A DNA stretch of 64,000 nucleotides from Alectoria sarmentosa (lineage: Eukaryota > Ascomycota > Lecanoromycetes > Lecanorales > Parmeliaceae), in the NCBI GenBank assembly GCA_009733775.1, contig WOGZ01000077.1, positions 1 through 64,000 on the forward strand, given 5' to 3'. Each line of letters opens with the position of its first letter. Within the stretch, counting starts at the first letter, position 1. The notes beneath the pieces are model-generated. The model was given only the letters and a program-made list of their open reading frames with translations. It was not told where the DNA came from and made no database searches. A program made the translations under genes and the position numbers. Below are positions 21,600 through 34,152 of this stretch, piece after piece.

Positions 21600-23335
21600 T
21601 ATTCGGCGGTAAAAAGATTTTTGAATGAAAGTAAAGCTTCTGCAAGAGCTCCGCGGCTACCCGGTTTCTCTCACAGACTTGCAATAGTATGAGGGTAGTG
21701 ATGGAGTGAAGCATGAATGAATGATAGGCGACGATGGGCGGAATGAACGATGAAAGATGAAAGAGGCAGGTACAGGCAGGGAATGATTGTTGGGGGCGAA
21801 GACGGAAGGGTACGGCGATACAAGTCCTTGAAGGTAGGACGATAGTAAGTACGTACTATTATTCTATTCGGTGTTGCAAGTTTCAAAGCCGGATTGGAAA
21901 AACCAAGGGGATACACGTAGGGAGGGAGAAGATGAAAGATTTAAAAAATGGAAGATGGAAGATGGAAGGTGGAAGGTGTCGGGGCAAGGATCAAATATTG
22001 AAATGCCCAGTTGTCGTGGTGGCCAGAGGGATAGGCTGCTTGTGTTTCGACTCGATCTCTATCCAAGTCCAAAAAAGAAGCATTACCCCCACCTCTTTCT
22101 GCAGCAATCCACAACATCAAAGAGCCGCCAGCAGTTTCGGTGGATAGAAAAAGGGAATTGAATGGGTGGCTTCCAATGTCAGAATGATTTCGATGTGATG
22201 TGATGATATGATGCTTTCAACTGGTATGCACGAGGTTGTGGTGTTGGAATGACTCGTCTGGTCTGCTGTGGTCTGGGTCTCGTCTACTTTTCTTTGGAGG
22301 GACGATTGTGACTGTAGAAGTTAGAACTAAAGAGTGCGAGGCGACTGGCACCTCGGCAGGATGAGATGATAAGGGGCTAGACGAATGGGGGAAGGCTCGC
22401 TCCCTCTCGCTCCATCACAATTGCCAAAGAAGAAAGCGACCACTAGATTACTTGGGACTACCTACCTTGGTAATCTCAAGTACCTGATTAATCTCCTCAT
22501 GACAAGCCTACCCGATCAGCTGATCTCCGACATGGGTAGGTAACATTCTTATTCACTCTTACTTTCTTATTCTTATCGACATGCTTCCTTCTTTTTCTCC
22601 GTCTCTTTCTTCCATGCATATGCAGTAAAAAGGACCGACCATTCATCATTCAAAGATCCAAAAGACTATATATAATTCATTCAGCCTGCTGCTCAGCCTG
22701 CTGCTGATGCGAGTCGATCGATCGATCGAGCAAAGCTTTCATCACTCAGGAAGAAATGGAGCAAATTGCTGTTGCCAATGTCCACGTAGCAATATCTACC
22801 CGTATCCGCCCTCCACACATTTCCTTTTGTTGCCTGGCTGACCGGAATCAATAGCTACTGTACAGCTACTGTATAGCTAGAAAAGATGGTTGGCATTCAT
22901 TTCATCATAAGTATGCAACGCAGTTACCTCCGCGGGGTCACTGCTGCTCGCGTAAAGTAGATGCATGCACCGGGAAAAAGGTGGGAACCTTTCTTCCCTG
23001 TCTCAATATTCTCCAACCGCTGCTTCCCCATCATTGGCAATCAAAAGCGGGTTTGAGAATACCGCCCAGGCAGCCGCATGGTCAATAATATCCTTCCTGT
23101 CATCTGGGACACTCGTGCAGTGCTACCTGATCCCTGCCACACGGATACACCCGCTCCTGGTGTCACTAGCTAGAAGATGATGCGTAGGTACTTGATCAAA
23201 GCTTCTGACCAGGCATAACATCACCGCCGTGTAAGTAGCCGCATCTCCCGTGCATCCGGTGGCTGCTCACAGCACTGCTCTGTGCACACCCGTTCCTAGC
23301 TTCTCTTTCCCTTGCATTGAGCATCTCCTCAGCTG
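21600..23335. other. 1.7-kb intergenic region
   Basis: No gene is recognised. It contains the otubain promoter side, short GGAAGATGGAAG-type repeats at 21945-21975, a duplicated GCCTGCTGCT motif around 22685-22705 and a TCGATCGATCGATCGA run at 22714-22730. Confidence 0.45.
22685..22731 (+). repeat. GCCTGCTGCT duplication and GATC run
   Basis: Two copies of CAGCCTGCTGCT are adjacent, followed by four tandem TCGA/GATC units. The sequence is non-coding. Confidence 0.7.
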
Positions 23336-25063
23336 TCATTTCAACATACCAGATGCCCGCGCACTAAAGGCCCCCCCTTTCTTGCCTCCTCTTGCTTTGC
23401 CGAATCCAGCAGCTCCTTGCCCTCCGCCGCCGCCGCCGCTGGCACGGTTCCCGGTAGACAGTAGACCAGCCATGGAAGAGCCACCTAAGGGCTGTGAATC
23501 GTCTGTCTTGAAGCCGTCTCCCTCGTCCATAATAGTCCTGGAAAGCGCACCAATCGCAGATGTCCATTCTTGCAATGCATGCGTCCGGTTAACATCGCTG
23601 CGATTGTCCATCTCAACGGTGCCTTTCTCCTGGTTGATCTTGCCTTCCAGCTTCTTGTCAAGGATCAAGAAGCTCACAATGTCTTGCACCTCTGCGACGG
23701 ATATCTTTAACCGCTTAGCAATGAAGGCTAGCGAGAAGCGCGTATAGGGAGCAATCAGTTTGAGGACTCCAGTGGTTCGCAAGCTTCGAGTAACCTCATC
23801 GATATTCTCCGCAATGAAGGGGTCTGCTAATACATCCTTGTTGTTCTGTAATATCGATTCGTATCTGTGGATATCGTTCTGTTGATAGGCGTCGACCAAG
23901 TCAGTCATGGCGGATATGCGGGGATCGTTCTTGTATGGTTTAGTTTCTTGAGACTCGAAAGGATTGATGTCCGACTTCATAAGCATAGTCGTTAGGACCA
24001 GGTATTTCAGAACCTGGATTCTTTGTAGAGATCCAGCTTCATCGTAGTTCCGGAACGATTCGAAAAAATCGGTCTGCGCTTCCTTCCAATTTTCTTCGCT
24101 CATGTGCATCTTTCCTCCACACTCCCGGATGATACCCATAATCTTGGGATGGGGTACTGCGGATCGAACCTTTAGAGCTCGTTGATACAATGCCTATATC
24201 GTGCGTGTCAGGAGTTTCCGATTGTTACAGGATAATTATACTTACCTTTAAGCGTTTGTTGTTCCTCGTCTCTGCGTACATCTGGATCTCTAGAGCATAG
24301 ATCTCCAATGCGTAGGTTCCTTTGCTTGGATCGTCCGCTCCGTCTTCTTTCTGACAGGCACGATGCAAGTCCCTGACCAACTTGACCAACTGGGAATATT
24401 CTCTTCGATCCAACCATAGCCGCGCGAGCTTGATGTTAGTTTTCAACCATAGTCTCTCGTTGTTCGTACTCTGAAAAGATTCTAAAGTCTGCGAATAGAA
24501 TTTCTCCATGCAGTGGTATGCTTTCTCGTCTTCCGCACCCTTCTCGATGAAGTCTAGCATGTTGTTTATGGACTTTTCGGAGTAGTTGCGGGTGACAGCG
24601 GACTTGACGTAGGTCAGCAGCTCGGTATAATGCTCTATAGCCTGGGCTTCAATGAGTACTAGACTTCAATCAATCCTGGAGCCTTGTACCTCGTCATATT
24701 TGCCAAGCTTGTATTCTAGCTTGACGGCCTGCTTCAAACCCTTGAAGCCCCTAGGGTAAGACTTGTCAGTATCTAGGGCCAATTCAAGACCCAAATGCCT
24801 TGGTACTAACCAGTCTCCTTTTTCATCTTCCAAAGCAGGCATCCCCAGGAACTCTTGAATAGCCTCATCTGAGTTGTCCGCCTTCATCTGTTTCGCATTG
24901 TAATATTTGTTCTCGATACCCACATCTCCTGCTTCTTCTTCATCGTCATCTTCATACTCAAAGTCGTATCTGGATTTCTTTAGCGTAAGATCGAGCACGC
25001 AAAAAGCGTATCAACTCACTGCTCTTGATCAGAATCTTGCATAAAGTCATCGTCGTCCGACAT
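23336..25063 (-). CDS. CSN2: COP9 signalosome subunit 2
   Basis: Five reverse exons (25063-25020, 24969-24811, 24750-24690, 24641-24246 and 24193-23336) total 1518 nt, or 505 aa, normal for fungal CSN2. The acidic start MSDDDDFMQDSDQ and the segments ENKYYNAKQMKADN, LKQAVKLEYKLGKYDE and LKVRSAVPHPKIMGIIRECG are CSN2 hallmarks. The C-terminal PCI/winged-helix domain includes YTRFSLAFIAKRL. CSN2 is the subunit that contacts Cul1-Rbx1 and positions neddylated cullins for CSN5. The C terminus has a Gly-rich low-complexity stretch (about 466-480). Start codons of this gene and the divergent CWC25 lie 363 bp apart. Confidence 0.95.
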
Positions 25064-25426
25064 AATGTGATTAGCTGAGGCGGTACACCTCTGCGGAAGA
25101 GAGGTTCGTACAAGCTAAGCGTTTCCAAAACTTTGACATGTGAAATCAATGGATTGAAGTGAAGGCATTCAACCGAGGGCGTTGAAGTGAGAGCCTCAGA
25201 GCTTCGCAATCGATAAGATGGTAAGGCTTAGTGTCTTGGCATCAAGTTGACAGTGGAGGCGCCTCGGCGGGATATCGTCTCCTTCACGGCCTCATCAACC
25301 ACTTCCGTATCACGAAATACCTAGGGAATTTCCGTGTCTAGGTATTCAGTCATCCTGCTACCACTCTGATATCTGATTTTCCGAGTACTGGCCTTCGCAG
25401 CTCTAACCTGAGAGAATCCAACCAAG
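25064..25426. promoter_or_regulatory. Shared divergent promoter CSN2 / CWC25
   Basis: Only 363 bp separate the start codons of the reverse-strand CSN2 and the forward-strand CWC25, so both promoters must overlap or abut here. No canonical TATA box stands out. Confidence 0.6.
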
Positions 25427-26620
25427 ATGGGAGGCGGAGACCTCAATCTGAAAAAGTCATGGCATCCCGTTTTGATGAGCAATCAGCGGCGGGTATGGGA
25501 AGAAGAAAAGAAAGCGCTCGACGAGCGCAAGCGTATAGAACAGATGATGAAGGAGCGTCAAGAAGAACGGAACATCCAAGAAATTCAGGAAATGCAAGAG
25601 GCAGCAGGGGGTACCAAAAGAGCCCAGCGCGTGGAGTGGATGTACTCTGGGCCCTCAGCTGGCCAAAGCGGAACCACCGAGGAAATGGAGGGATATCTGT
25701 TAGGGAAGAGGAGGATAGATGGGTTGATCAAAGGTACGGAGAACAAGAAGCTAGAGAAGGCGTCTACGGAGGATTCATTCATAGCTTTGCAGAATGCGAA
25801 TACTGTCCGGGATACGGCTGCTAAGATACGGGAGGATCCTATGCTGGCGATCAAGCAGAGGGAGCAAGCAGCTTACGAGGTCTTGATGAATGATCCTGTG
25901 AGCCGAAGACGCCTGCTCAAGGAAGCTGGACATGATGTCAAGCCAAAAGACAAGGAGGGACGCAAGCACAGACACCATCATCGTGACAACAGAGATGATG
26001 ACCACCACCGCAGCCACAAGCGGAGGCGGACAGATGACGAAGGTAGGATTAGTCGGAAGAGCCGAAAGTACGATAAGGAAGACAGACACCATCGGAGAGT
26101 CTATCATGACCACAGTCGACGCTCGGACTCTTCAACATACTCCAGATCTCCATCACCGCCCCGCCGGCGAAGATCACCCTCTTCGTATAGCTACCGAAGG
26201 AGCAGATCCCCCTCTCCTTACTACCGCTGCCGCTCTCGTTCGCCACCTCGCCAGCCCACAAATGGGCACCACCTCAACCACAGCAAGAGCTTTCCCTCCA
26301 ATCGCCCTCCACTTCGCCGAAACGCGTCTTCTCCAGATAAGCAATCCAAAGATCAGGCTGTAGACAAGGCTGCCAGATTAGCCGCAATGCAAGCTGACGC
26401 CAGTGATCTGGATGCTGTACGTTCCAATCGACTTGCCGCCATTGAGGAACGCGAACGCGTAGAGCGAGAAGCAGAACAGAAAGCACGAGATAGGTCCGGA
26501 AAATTTGGTGGAAGAGGAGACTTCGTCAATGGATTGAATCGCAAGGCTGGGGAAATGGATATTGGGGAGAGAATCAAAAGAGGCAGAGGTGGTCTGGAGA
26601 GGGGTTTCAACGGAGAATGA
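25427..26620 (+). CDS. CWC25: Pre-mRNA splicing factor CWC25
   Basis: This is a single-exon gene of 397 aa. The N terminus, starting [20 protein letters not shown], is the highly conserved start of Cwc25 with its CIR-N domain (about 10-46, rich in Glu and Arg helix). It is followed by [11 protein letters not shown] and [14 protein letters not shown], also typical. The middle is an Arg/Ser/His-rich low-complexity region, and the C terminus contains [19 protein letters not shown] and ends [12 protein letters not shown]. Cwc25 joins the activated spliceosome after Prp2 action and promotes the first transesterification. The ATG at 25427 is fixed by the conserved MGGGDLN start. Confidence 0.95.
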   Translation: MGGGDLNLKKSWHPVLMSNQRRVWEEEKKALDERKRIEQMMKERQEERNIQEIQEMQEAAGGTKRAQRVEWMYSGPSAGQSGTTEEMEGYLLGKRRIDGLIKGTENKKLEKASTEDSFIALQNANTVRDTAAKIREDPMLAIKQREQAAYEVLMNDPVSRRRLLKEAGHDVKPKDKEGRKHRHHHRDNRDDDHHRSHKRRRTDDEGRISRKSRKYDKEDRHHRRVYHDHSRRSDSSTYSRSPSPPRRRRSPSSYSYRRSRSPSPYYRCRSRSPPRQPTNGHHLNHSKSFPSNRPPLRRNASSPDKQSKDQAVDKAARLAAMQADASDLDAVRSNRLAAIEERERVEREAEQKARDRSGKFGGRGDFVNGLNRKAGEMDIGERIKRGRGGLERGFNGE

Positions 26621-26897
26621 ACGAGCAATACGAGTGATGGTGGGGCCTACAAATTTCGGTGAAGGCCCCCATTGTATGAATATACCCACTTGAGCGGCTG
26701 GCACTCTGCATAAACCTGGAATAATGAAAAAAGCATTTGAAAAGTATGTCCAGCTCTGTCGTACCATCTGATTCGGGTTTTGGCGAGGCCTGATTATTAT
26801 TGACCTTTCTCTCTCTTGCTTTCGACTTTCATCGACAGCCATTCAATCATCTCATATCGTACTGCACCGCAAGAAGACCCGATGTGGCGTTTCACAA

Positions 26898-28475
26898 TCA
26901 AAAGTTCTCCACTTCGAGCATATTTAGCCAATTCATTACCATCATAGCCTTGACCAGGTTTCCTCTCAAATCAACGTGCCTGCATGCGCCCACTGTGTCA
27001 GCCATGGACTCAACGTGCTACCTCACGGCCAGTAATGCCAACATATGCGCCGGAGAAGAACACGTACACTCCATCGAACTTGTTGCTCTGTACAGTCGCA
27101 TTCCACGTCCCCAAATGCTCCAGCCCTCTTTTCCGAACCTCGATCCCCACAGACTCCTCAAAAATCATGATTGCTTTGTTACCCTGAGTGATAATCCACT
27201 CATCTGGCTTGTCCTTTCCTGGGGCGTTGGGTGTCAAAAACAGTCTTGGCCAGAAGCCCTTATCCCTTTCCCGCTTATGGCTTATCGAAGATCCCGATGA
27301 GGACATGGATGATGAAGGAGACAGCCAAGGAGCTTGGCTCAGCATTGTGTCAAGAATGGTGTCCAGCCAATCGAGGGTAGCCTGCAGATCAAGATCATTC
27401 CATAGTCCATGGCCGAAGATGAAAGCGTAGGGCCGAGAGGGCTTGGTGGCAGGAAGAAGAGAGCGCAGGCGGTCTAATTCTTCAGGAGCAATGGGGAAGC
27501 GAATCATCTGCTCGACTGCGGGTTTCAATCAGGAGTGAACGGCAAGAAAAAGATTGAGATTACACTTACTCATGACATCGATGGAGTGGGCGGGGCAGGC
27601 AACACTGTCTGGGTCGTTCTTGACGACGTCGGCGGTCTTGAAGATTCCCTGAATGGAGCAGGCTTTGACATTGAACTGGTAGTTGCAAAAGCAGTCCTTT
27701 CTAGATGTTCCATGTTGTCAGCACGATTTAAATCTGCAGCTTGCAAAATTCAGGCTTGGGCCCAGGGCGATTACCTTTCCTCTGGTGAGAAGTTCCAGTC
27801 AGTCACAGCGCCGTAGCCAAGATCTTTCCTGATCATCACGTTGATACTCCCAATAACGTGGCGCATCATGCTGTCCCCAACAATGATGACCTTCTCAAAT
27901 CGGGCCAAAATCTCACAGATTTCCTCGGTCGAAAACCAACGCATGTCGCAGCCTCGAGGCATGTAGGGTGCGTCATTGCCAATGCGGCCTCCAGAAGACA
28001 TCGCCGTTACCATGGACTCACGGTCTAAGCATAAGGGAGCGAATGGTGCATGGAGGTCCAACGACGAGATATTGCAGGTATTGCGGTACTTGTAGGATGA
28101 AAACGTGTCGATCGTGTCAGAGTAGCGATGTGATAGTGGTTCGGGAGGTTGGAAAGCGGCATGAGGGGTGAAGGTAGCATTGTATGTGACTGGGTTTGTC
28201 AGATAGTCTGGACGGTGTGACTGTACAGACCTGTCAGTTACAAAGATCCGATAACATTGTGCACGAAGACGTACTCGATGACCAGCATACGAGGAATGCA
28301 GATTGTACAGGAAGAAGAGAAATAGCACCCCACATGCCATCAGAGCTGTTCTTCTCCTCGTCAAGCTCCACGTGCTTATCTTGGGTCTAGTCGATGTAGG
28401 CGACCATGTATGGGGCGTACCTGCAGGCGTTGTAGGAACAGACTCATATTTCTGGTTGTAGTGAAACATGGTCAT
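26898..28475 (-). CDS. Membrane-anchored SGNH/PC-esterase-like protein
   Basis: Five reverse exons (28475-28275, 28220-27775, 27700-27570, 27515-27068 and 26979-26898) sum to 1308 nt, or 435 aa. One membrane segment near residue 40 (ALMACGVLFLFFLYNL) after a basic stretch suggests a type II Golgi or ER protein. The luminal part holds the catalytic blocks of the SGNH fold: IIVGDSMMRHVIG (GDS nucleophile) and, near the C terminus, FDGVHVDLRGN, where Asp and His fit the DxxH pair created by splicing at 27067/26980. Relatives in plants and fungi acylate or deacylate polysaccharides, as in the PMR5/Cas1 group. The substrate here is unknown. Starts at 28475 or 28469 are both possible. Confidence 0.8.
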
Positions 28476-29033
28476 CTTTGTCTCTGCTAGACAGATGGCC
28501 TTAAAGCAAATCGTCAATGTACATTGTATGCTTGGACTTGAAGTCTCTGTTTATTTCGAAAAGGCTTCGAGCTTAGAAGGAAGCGCGGAGTTCACTAACG
28601 TTTAGACGCCGGAACACTCTTGACACCTCATGGAATTCTGGGTGTTGAAGGCGGGAATAGCTTCCAGGGAAGCTGCCAAAGTGATGTTGGATCATGCAAA
28701 TCGTGCCTACCTTGGAGGAATCATCAAGAGAAACACTTACATAGAACAGATATCAAAAGCATCTGAAGGTTTCCCAATACGCATGGGATATTGCAAGGCT
28801 TCCTATGCTTGAAGGGCACTCTTTGATGGCAATGGATGTTTCTCATTCCTTGAAACTCTCGAGGGAAAGAGTAGATCTTCATGTGCTCAAGACGACGGCA
28901 GCCCTTCTCATGCGATACCAAAAGCCGACAAGTAATATATGTGCCAAGGGTTTTTCCCAATTGAGTTGGTCAAGGCCACAATCCAGTCCCAATCCTCTGC
29001 TCCAGAGTCATGCAAAGACTTTGAGGAAAGCAG
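28476..29033. other. Intergenic, no gene seen
   Basis: This lies between the SGNH-like gene start and the SDR gene stop. Short frames at 28630 and 28805 lack family signal. Confidence 0.45.
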
Positions 29034-30255
29034 TCATGTTGACCATCCCATACCATACCTGAAAGCTGCAAACATATCTTTCAGCCAACCGGACCATCCT
29101 TTCATTTCCATGGCTCGATTCAGAATCCCGACAATCCTCCGCGTGAATATCTCAGTGTCTTCGAAGTCATGCGCATAAACCTCCCAGATCGCTTTCTCCT
29201 CCCCACGTTTCTCCTGATCGTCTACCAAGCTCCACTGACCATTAGAATCCTGCTCAACTTTGAGCTTCGGCCCAACCACCACCGCTCGCCCTACTACTCG
29301 TGGATCAGCTACGAAACGTGTTGCAGCGTCAACAACGTCCTCGGCATTTCCCATAGAGCCCCCGGCAAGAAGGGCCCTTGCTGTTGTTGTGAATAACGGC
29401 GTGTCCCTTGGGCATTTCCAGAGTCAGCATTGCTCTCTCAAGGTAACAATCTGGAGGACATGAAATGCCTGGGAGGCAGCTCCCAGACATATCTTACAAG
29501 TCTAAATTTAGTATTGAATCTCTGGAATGTACATACATGAAGTACGGACATATCAGATTAGTGCGGACGCCGTGTAAAAATGACGAACATCGAAGGTTCC
29601 TGTACAAGCCCACGACGGCATGCTTTGATGTTGCATACAATGTTTGATTTGGTATTGGTGCAATTCCAGCCATAGAACTCATCAGCAAGAGATGGCGGTC
29701 TCGAAAAGTTTTAGCAGGGTCACAATCCGGGTCCGCGGGCGCTGATTGAGGGTTTTTCGCAAGATAGAAAAGGGCTAAGTGACTGGTATAAAGCACGCCT
29801 TTCAGATTCACATCTAGGACTGCCAAATTTGGAGGCGGTGGGTCAAGGGCGTCGAGGCCTCTAGGTGTTTCGATTGTAGGAGCAGCATCGACAATTCCAG
29901 CATTTGCTACAACCGTATCAATGCCACCATGAGGGCTCACGTTGACTGCGTCCTTGAAAAACTGGACTTGAGACTGCCAATCGGTGACATCGCAGTAGAA
30001 AGAATGCAGGTCTGAATTCCCTGTCTCTTTCTTCACTTCACGAACAAGCTGGTCTCCTCTTTGAACATTGATGTCACCAATCACCACGGTCGCGCCATCC
30101 GCAGCCCATTTCCGAAAGAAACCTTCCCCAAACCCCGATGCACCTCCTGTGATCACTATGGTCTTATCTCTGATCCAAGTCTCATCTGGCACGGCATTGG
30201 TATCGAAAGTTGGGGATTGACGGACGGCTAGAGGATATTTCGCTGCTGGAGGCAT
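29034..30255 (-). CDS. Short-chain dehydrogenase/reductase
   Basis: Two reverse exons (30255-29537 and 29406-29034) give 1092 nt, or 363 aa. The Rossmann cofactor motif TGGASGFGEG is at about 36-45, then the acidic DIN after the second strand, NAG (VVANAGIVD) and the active-site YATSK, whose upstream serines (LLLMSSMAG) provide the catalytic Ser. These are classical SDR features, and an Asp at the end of strand 2 usually means NAD(H) preference. The C-terminal exon (GNAEDVVDAATRF onward) resembles fungal 15-hydroxyprostaglandin dehydrogenase-like SDRs. The substrate is unknown. The 130-nt intron ends with TGCTGACTCTGGAAATGCCCAAG, an AAG acceptor whose branch block resembles the introner-like introns at 0.9-2.5 kb. 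Confidence 0.88.
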
Positions 30256-33200
30256 GATGCGTCAGGATTTATTGCGAAGATTCAAACAGTGGGCAGGGTG
30301 GGGAATACCTGTCGCATTTCTGCCACAATGGGACACATATGTTCCTTCGCTCAACAGCTTGAAGAAGAGGAAATCCCTCGGGAATCGGAACTCCTCGGAT
30401 CAAGCTCGCTCGGCTCGGTGGGTGGGTGGGCACTTTGGCCCCCTGAACGCTCGGGAACGCTAGACAACGTCTTGCAAGCCAGTGAATTTCATGCCCACAT
30501 CAGAATGTTTTGCTCATTGTCATTCAAGACATGTCCTCTATTCTGGTCGTGGTATCGAGAGGAAGTGCGCTGTCAGAGTCTTAAAATCCCGACCAGAGCC
30601 GAGTATGTATAGACACTAACAGCGATACATCTGAGTTTGACAGTGTCTTTGCTCGTCTTAAAACGCAGGATACTTTCAAATCAGGCACGACGCTGAGCGC
30701 GGCTGGCCTTCTACATCTTAGGTCGCCGAATTATCTTGAGGTACTCTAGCTTTTGTCCACCGGTATGTACGAATTCCGTGCTTTTGTACTGCTTGTTTTG
30801 ATGCGATGTTGAGCTTCAATTTTAGCACTTTGTCTCGAATGTCTCCAGAATTGCACTGCGTCACCAAGTCTTCTCGTTTAAATGTCTGTTGGGTTGAAAC
30901 ATTGCTGTGAGCCGACGCCCTCAGGTTTGATAGGGAACTCTTTGTTGTGGAGCAGGGCTACAGGGATTTGAGGAGACATGTCTATGCTACATTACAAGAA
31001 GGGTGGATTCTTTGTTATTATATGGTCAAACGCATCGGACTATTAGGGTTGCCTGCCTCATACGATTACATTGCCTGTCTAGACGGTTCTGTCTTTGTTC
31101 AACTGTTGACACTTCAATATGCCACCATTGGAACACAAATCCAAAACCGTGGGCCCTTCAGATGATTTCAATGACATTCTTCATCCGGATTACTTCCCAC
31201 CCTTCTTAAAAGTACACACTCTTAAAAGTACACACAGATAGGAATTCTTTCCCGTCCTTAAGACATCTGTTCTCTACTGACTGGCCCAACGACACTTGCA
31301 TACTTCTCCTCTTTGTGAAAACATGAGCCCACACCGCCACAGGGATGACGAAGTGAAGGAACAAGTGATCTGGGAGTTCGAGGTATGCAACCATCTTGGG
31401 GTTGAAGAGGCATCAGTCAATGACTTCCACGAGCCCTTGGCGTTTTGCGATACCACGCAAAACTCACCCGCACGCTTTCTGAAATCCACGCTCCCACCTG
31501 CAACAGCCTACAAGAGCAATGTGATGGACGCTTGTGGGATCGAAAGCAATCACCTCTGTGCGGCCCTACATGCCATCGCAGACTCAAGCAGCGGCTCAGT
31601 GTCTCGTGCAGCACTGGCCGTATTCGTACAGGGAACCACTGAGCTCGGATCTGCCAACGATGCCTCCGCTCTGCCACCACACATAGAAGCCCGCGAGAAG
31701 CAGCATATGGGCCAAGCTACTGGCGGACTGGAGGTCGGGACTGTCGCCTCAAGGTTGGATGCTCTGGATGTTCAAGGGAACAATTGCCCGGCTACACAGA
31801 TGATGCGTGGTGGATGTCTTAGTCCTCGTTCCATGAAGATGCAGGCTGGCAAACGATCGCGCTTTAGGCCATGGGGATATATCTAAACGAGGAAATACAT
31901 GACGGCGGCAGTCCCATTTGAGAAGTTGAGCTGGGGTATTAGAGACAGTGTTTGCCAAAAGAATGGATCACTCTATTTGGCTGTTTCGCAGGTAGCTAGC
32001 CACAAACACAAATGCAATGAGGATGCTTTCTCCCATCGCGGGTCCATATGCTCTTGTAGCTTTACGACTACTACCTCTAAAAGTCATTGAAAGGGTCTCC
32101 GACAGGTGCGTCGAGGCTGTTCTGGGTTCTGATTTGCCATGCGCGCAGGGGCTCAACCTGGCTCCATCATGCAGTCCAAAGGCGTAGACAATGGATCGCT
32201 TGCATTCTAATTTCAGGTTCTCGTCAGTTCCACGCGTTTCTGTCCGGGTTTTCTCTATTTTGCTTGTAGAACGGGCTTCATGTAGATGGGTGCTGGAAGA
32301 GTCTGTAGGTGTATTCTAACGCAATCAGGTAGAACTGCACCCAACGCAACAAGGCCTCTCTGCCTGGTAATTGCTCTTGTCCGAAACAGCCCTTGTAGCA
32401 TTCTCACTCTGCAACTTCCATCATGCTTCTTACGAGACCCCAAAGAGGTGTTGCAGGGTATTCTGGACGCGCCGTACCCACCAATCACTTTCGAAACGCG
32501 GAAATGGAGCACCGAGTCTGGTGTCGTGACCCAGGAGGAGATGGTAGAAGCAGACAAAGACATAGTCCAAGTGTCCAAGAGGTGCAAACGACTTAGGGAC
32601 CTTGCCAAATAACTCAGAGGAAGCATGCTCATGGATGTGTGGTGAGAATGAGAGTCAACATGGACTACCTAGACTGAAAGAAGACGTACAAGTGTTACCA
32701 GAGCCAGGGAATGGCATTTGGCATCGAGGATGATCGGATTGATGACGAGTGAAACGAAGTAACGAGGGTTCTCTTGGGAAGATGGGCACGTGATGAAGGC
32801 GTCACCTCGCGATCGGTTCCAAAATTAGAACATGTCATCATGGAAGAGCGGGAGGGTATGCTCGCGATGAGGCCTCAGATTGTTTGGGAAAAACGGAGGA
32901 GAGGGATAAGCAGACTGGGAAGCATGGTCCTCGTGTTTGCAAAAGATTTCCAGGAGAGCGTTGGAAGCGAGATTTGGTGCCATGCAAGATTGCAGTTCAA
33001 TTGCCCCAACGTTGAAGCAGTGGAAGATTGTCTTTGATCAAACTGCAATTTGCCACATGTCCAAAGCATGATGACGGCCTTTGCGAAAGGATGTCCTGCT
33101 ACGTATGTAACAGGACGTTGTCTACCCCTTATGAAACATGTACAATCCTCGCGTTGGAGTAGACATAGCTCGCATACATGATGCATAGAGCATCAAAGTA

Positions 33201-34152
33201 TCAAGGTTATCTGCAGATTGTAGGGTGAGGGGTGGAAAAGTGGGACAAGGGGCAAGGGTAAAGTAAGCAATGGTGGATGATTTGTAGCACCAAACTCCCA
33301 ATCCACGGTAGTGTACTCTACCTACTTGAACAAGATTACATCTCATCCTCATGTCCATCTTATCCTGAGCTGACACGCATGCAATGATGCAAGAGAGGGT
33401 ATGTACCAACATATCAATTGCATTTGCACTTTTGAAAAGGTACCGTCCTCGGGTACCTTAGGCATCTGGAGACCCTAGTCAGCAATTTAGGGCTACTGCG
33501 TCGAGCTAAGGTTTCAAAGTGTTGGTGCTTCGGTTGCCAAGACTTTGCTTGTTGGGGTTGATTCTCCGACCCAATCAAATTTCAGCGCATTCACATTAAA
33601 GTGCTTTACCTTAGACTCTTGGAGTAGGTGTGCCTAGGGATGCATTGGCCTCTCACCAATAATAGATGTATCTTTATTTATTAATGCACGGAGAAGCTAC
33701 TGCCATTTTCCACCCTCTCCTCCCTCCTGCTGCAACCTCCCGCATTCTCCAAAACTGTCTTCCCATTTCTCTTACATTTCTCTTATACTCCTGCCGTTTT
33801 GTATTCGGTAATGCTTTGTACTTGTAAAATGAAACGGGGTGCCGCTTACAAGAACACTGTTGCTACAGAAGCATCCAATAGAAAATGCTCACGTCCATGC
33901 GCACCGCATATTTGCTGCTGGCCTTCAGCATTGGCACTTGGCAGTTGCCTCTCCATTCCTCTCTTTCCTCTTCTTATCTCCGTCACTCTAAATTCTTCTC
34001 TTTCGAACAGTCCTCTCAAAGACTCAAAATTGCTCATTCCTTTTGCATTCCGACCTTATTGTCATGCCTGCCCTCGCTTTTTCAAATCCTTCTCTTCTCC
34101 CTCGAGAAGGATTCCTCCAATTGCCATGATTCCATAGTACACTCACACACCT
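30256..34152. other. Gene-poor 3.9-kb region
   Basis: No conserved gene could be assembled. The longest frame is 31296-31886 forward (196 codons), rich in Ala, Ser, His and Met without recognisable motifs. The forward frame 32286-32612 ends in a plausible-looking charged helix (VTQEEMVEADKDIVQVSKRC). Both could be eroded genes or chance. GGTACC motifs occur at 33439 and 33452. The AT-rich and pyrimidine-rich DNA after 33650 probably includes the promoter of the acyltransferase. Confidence 0.4.

Noticed and set aside
31296..31886. 196-codon forward ORF and antisense frames with a membrane-like stretch
   Set aside because: No recognisable motifs, no convincing introns, and equally long frames on the other strand.
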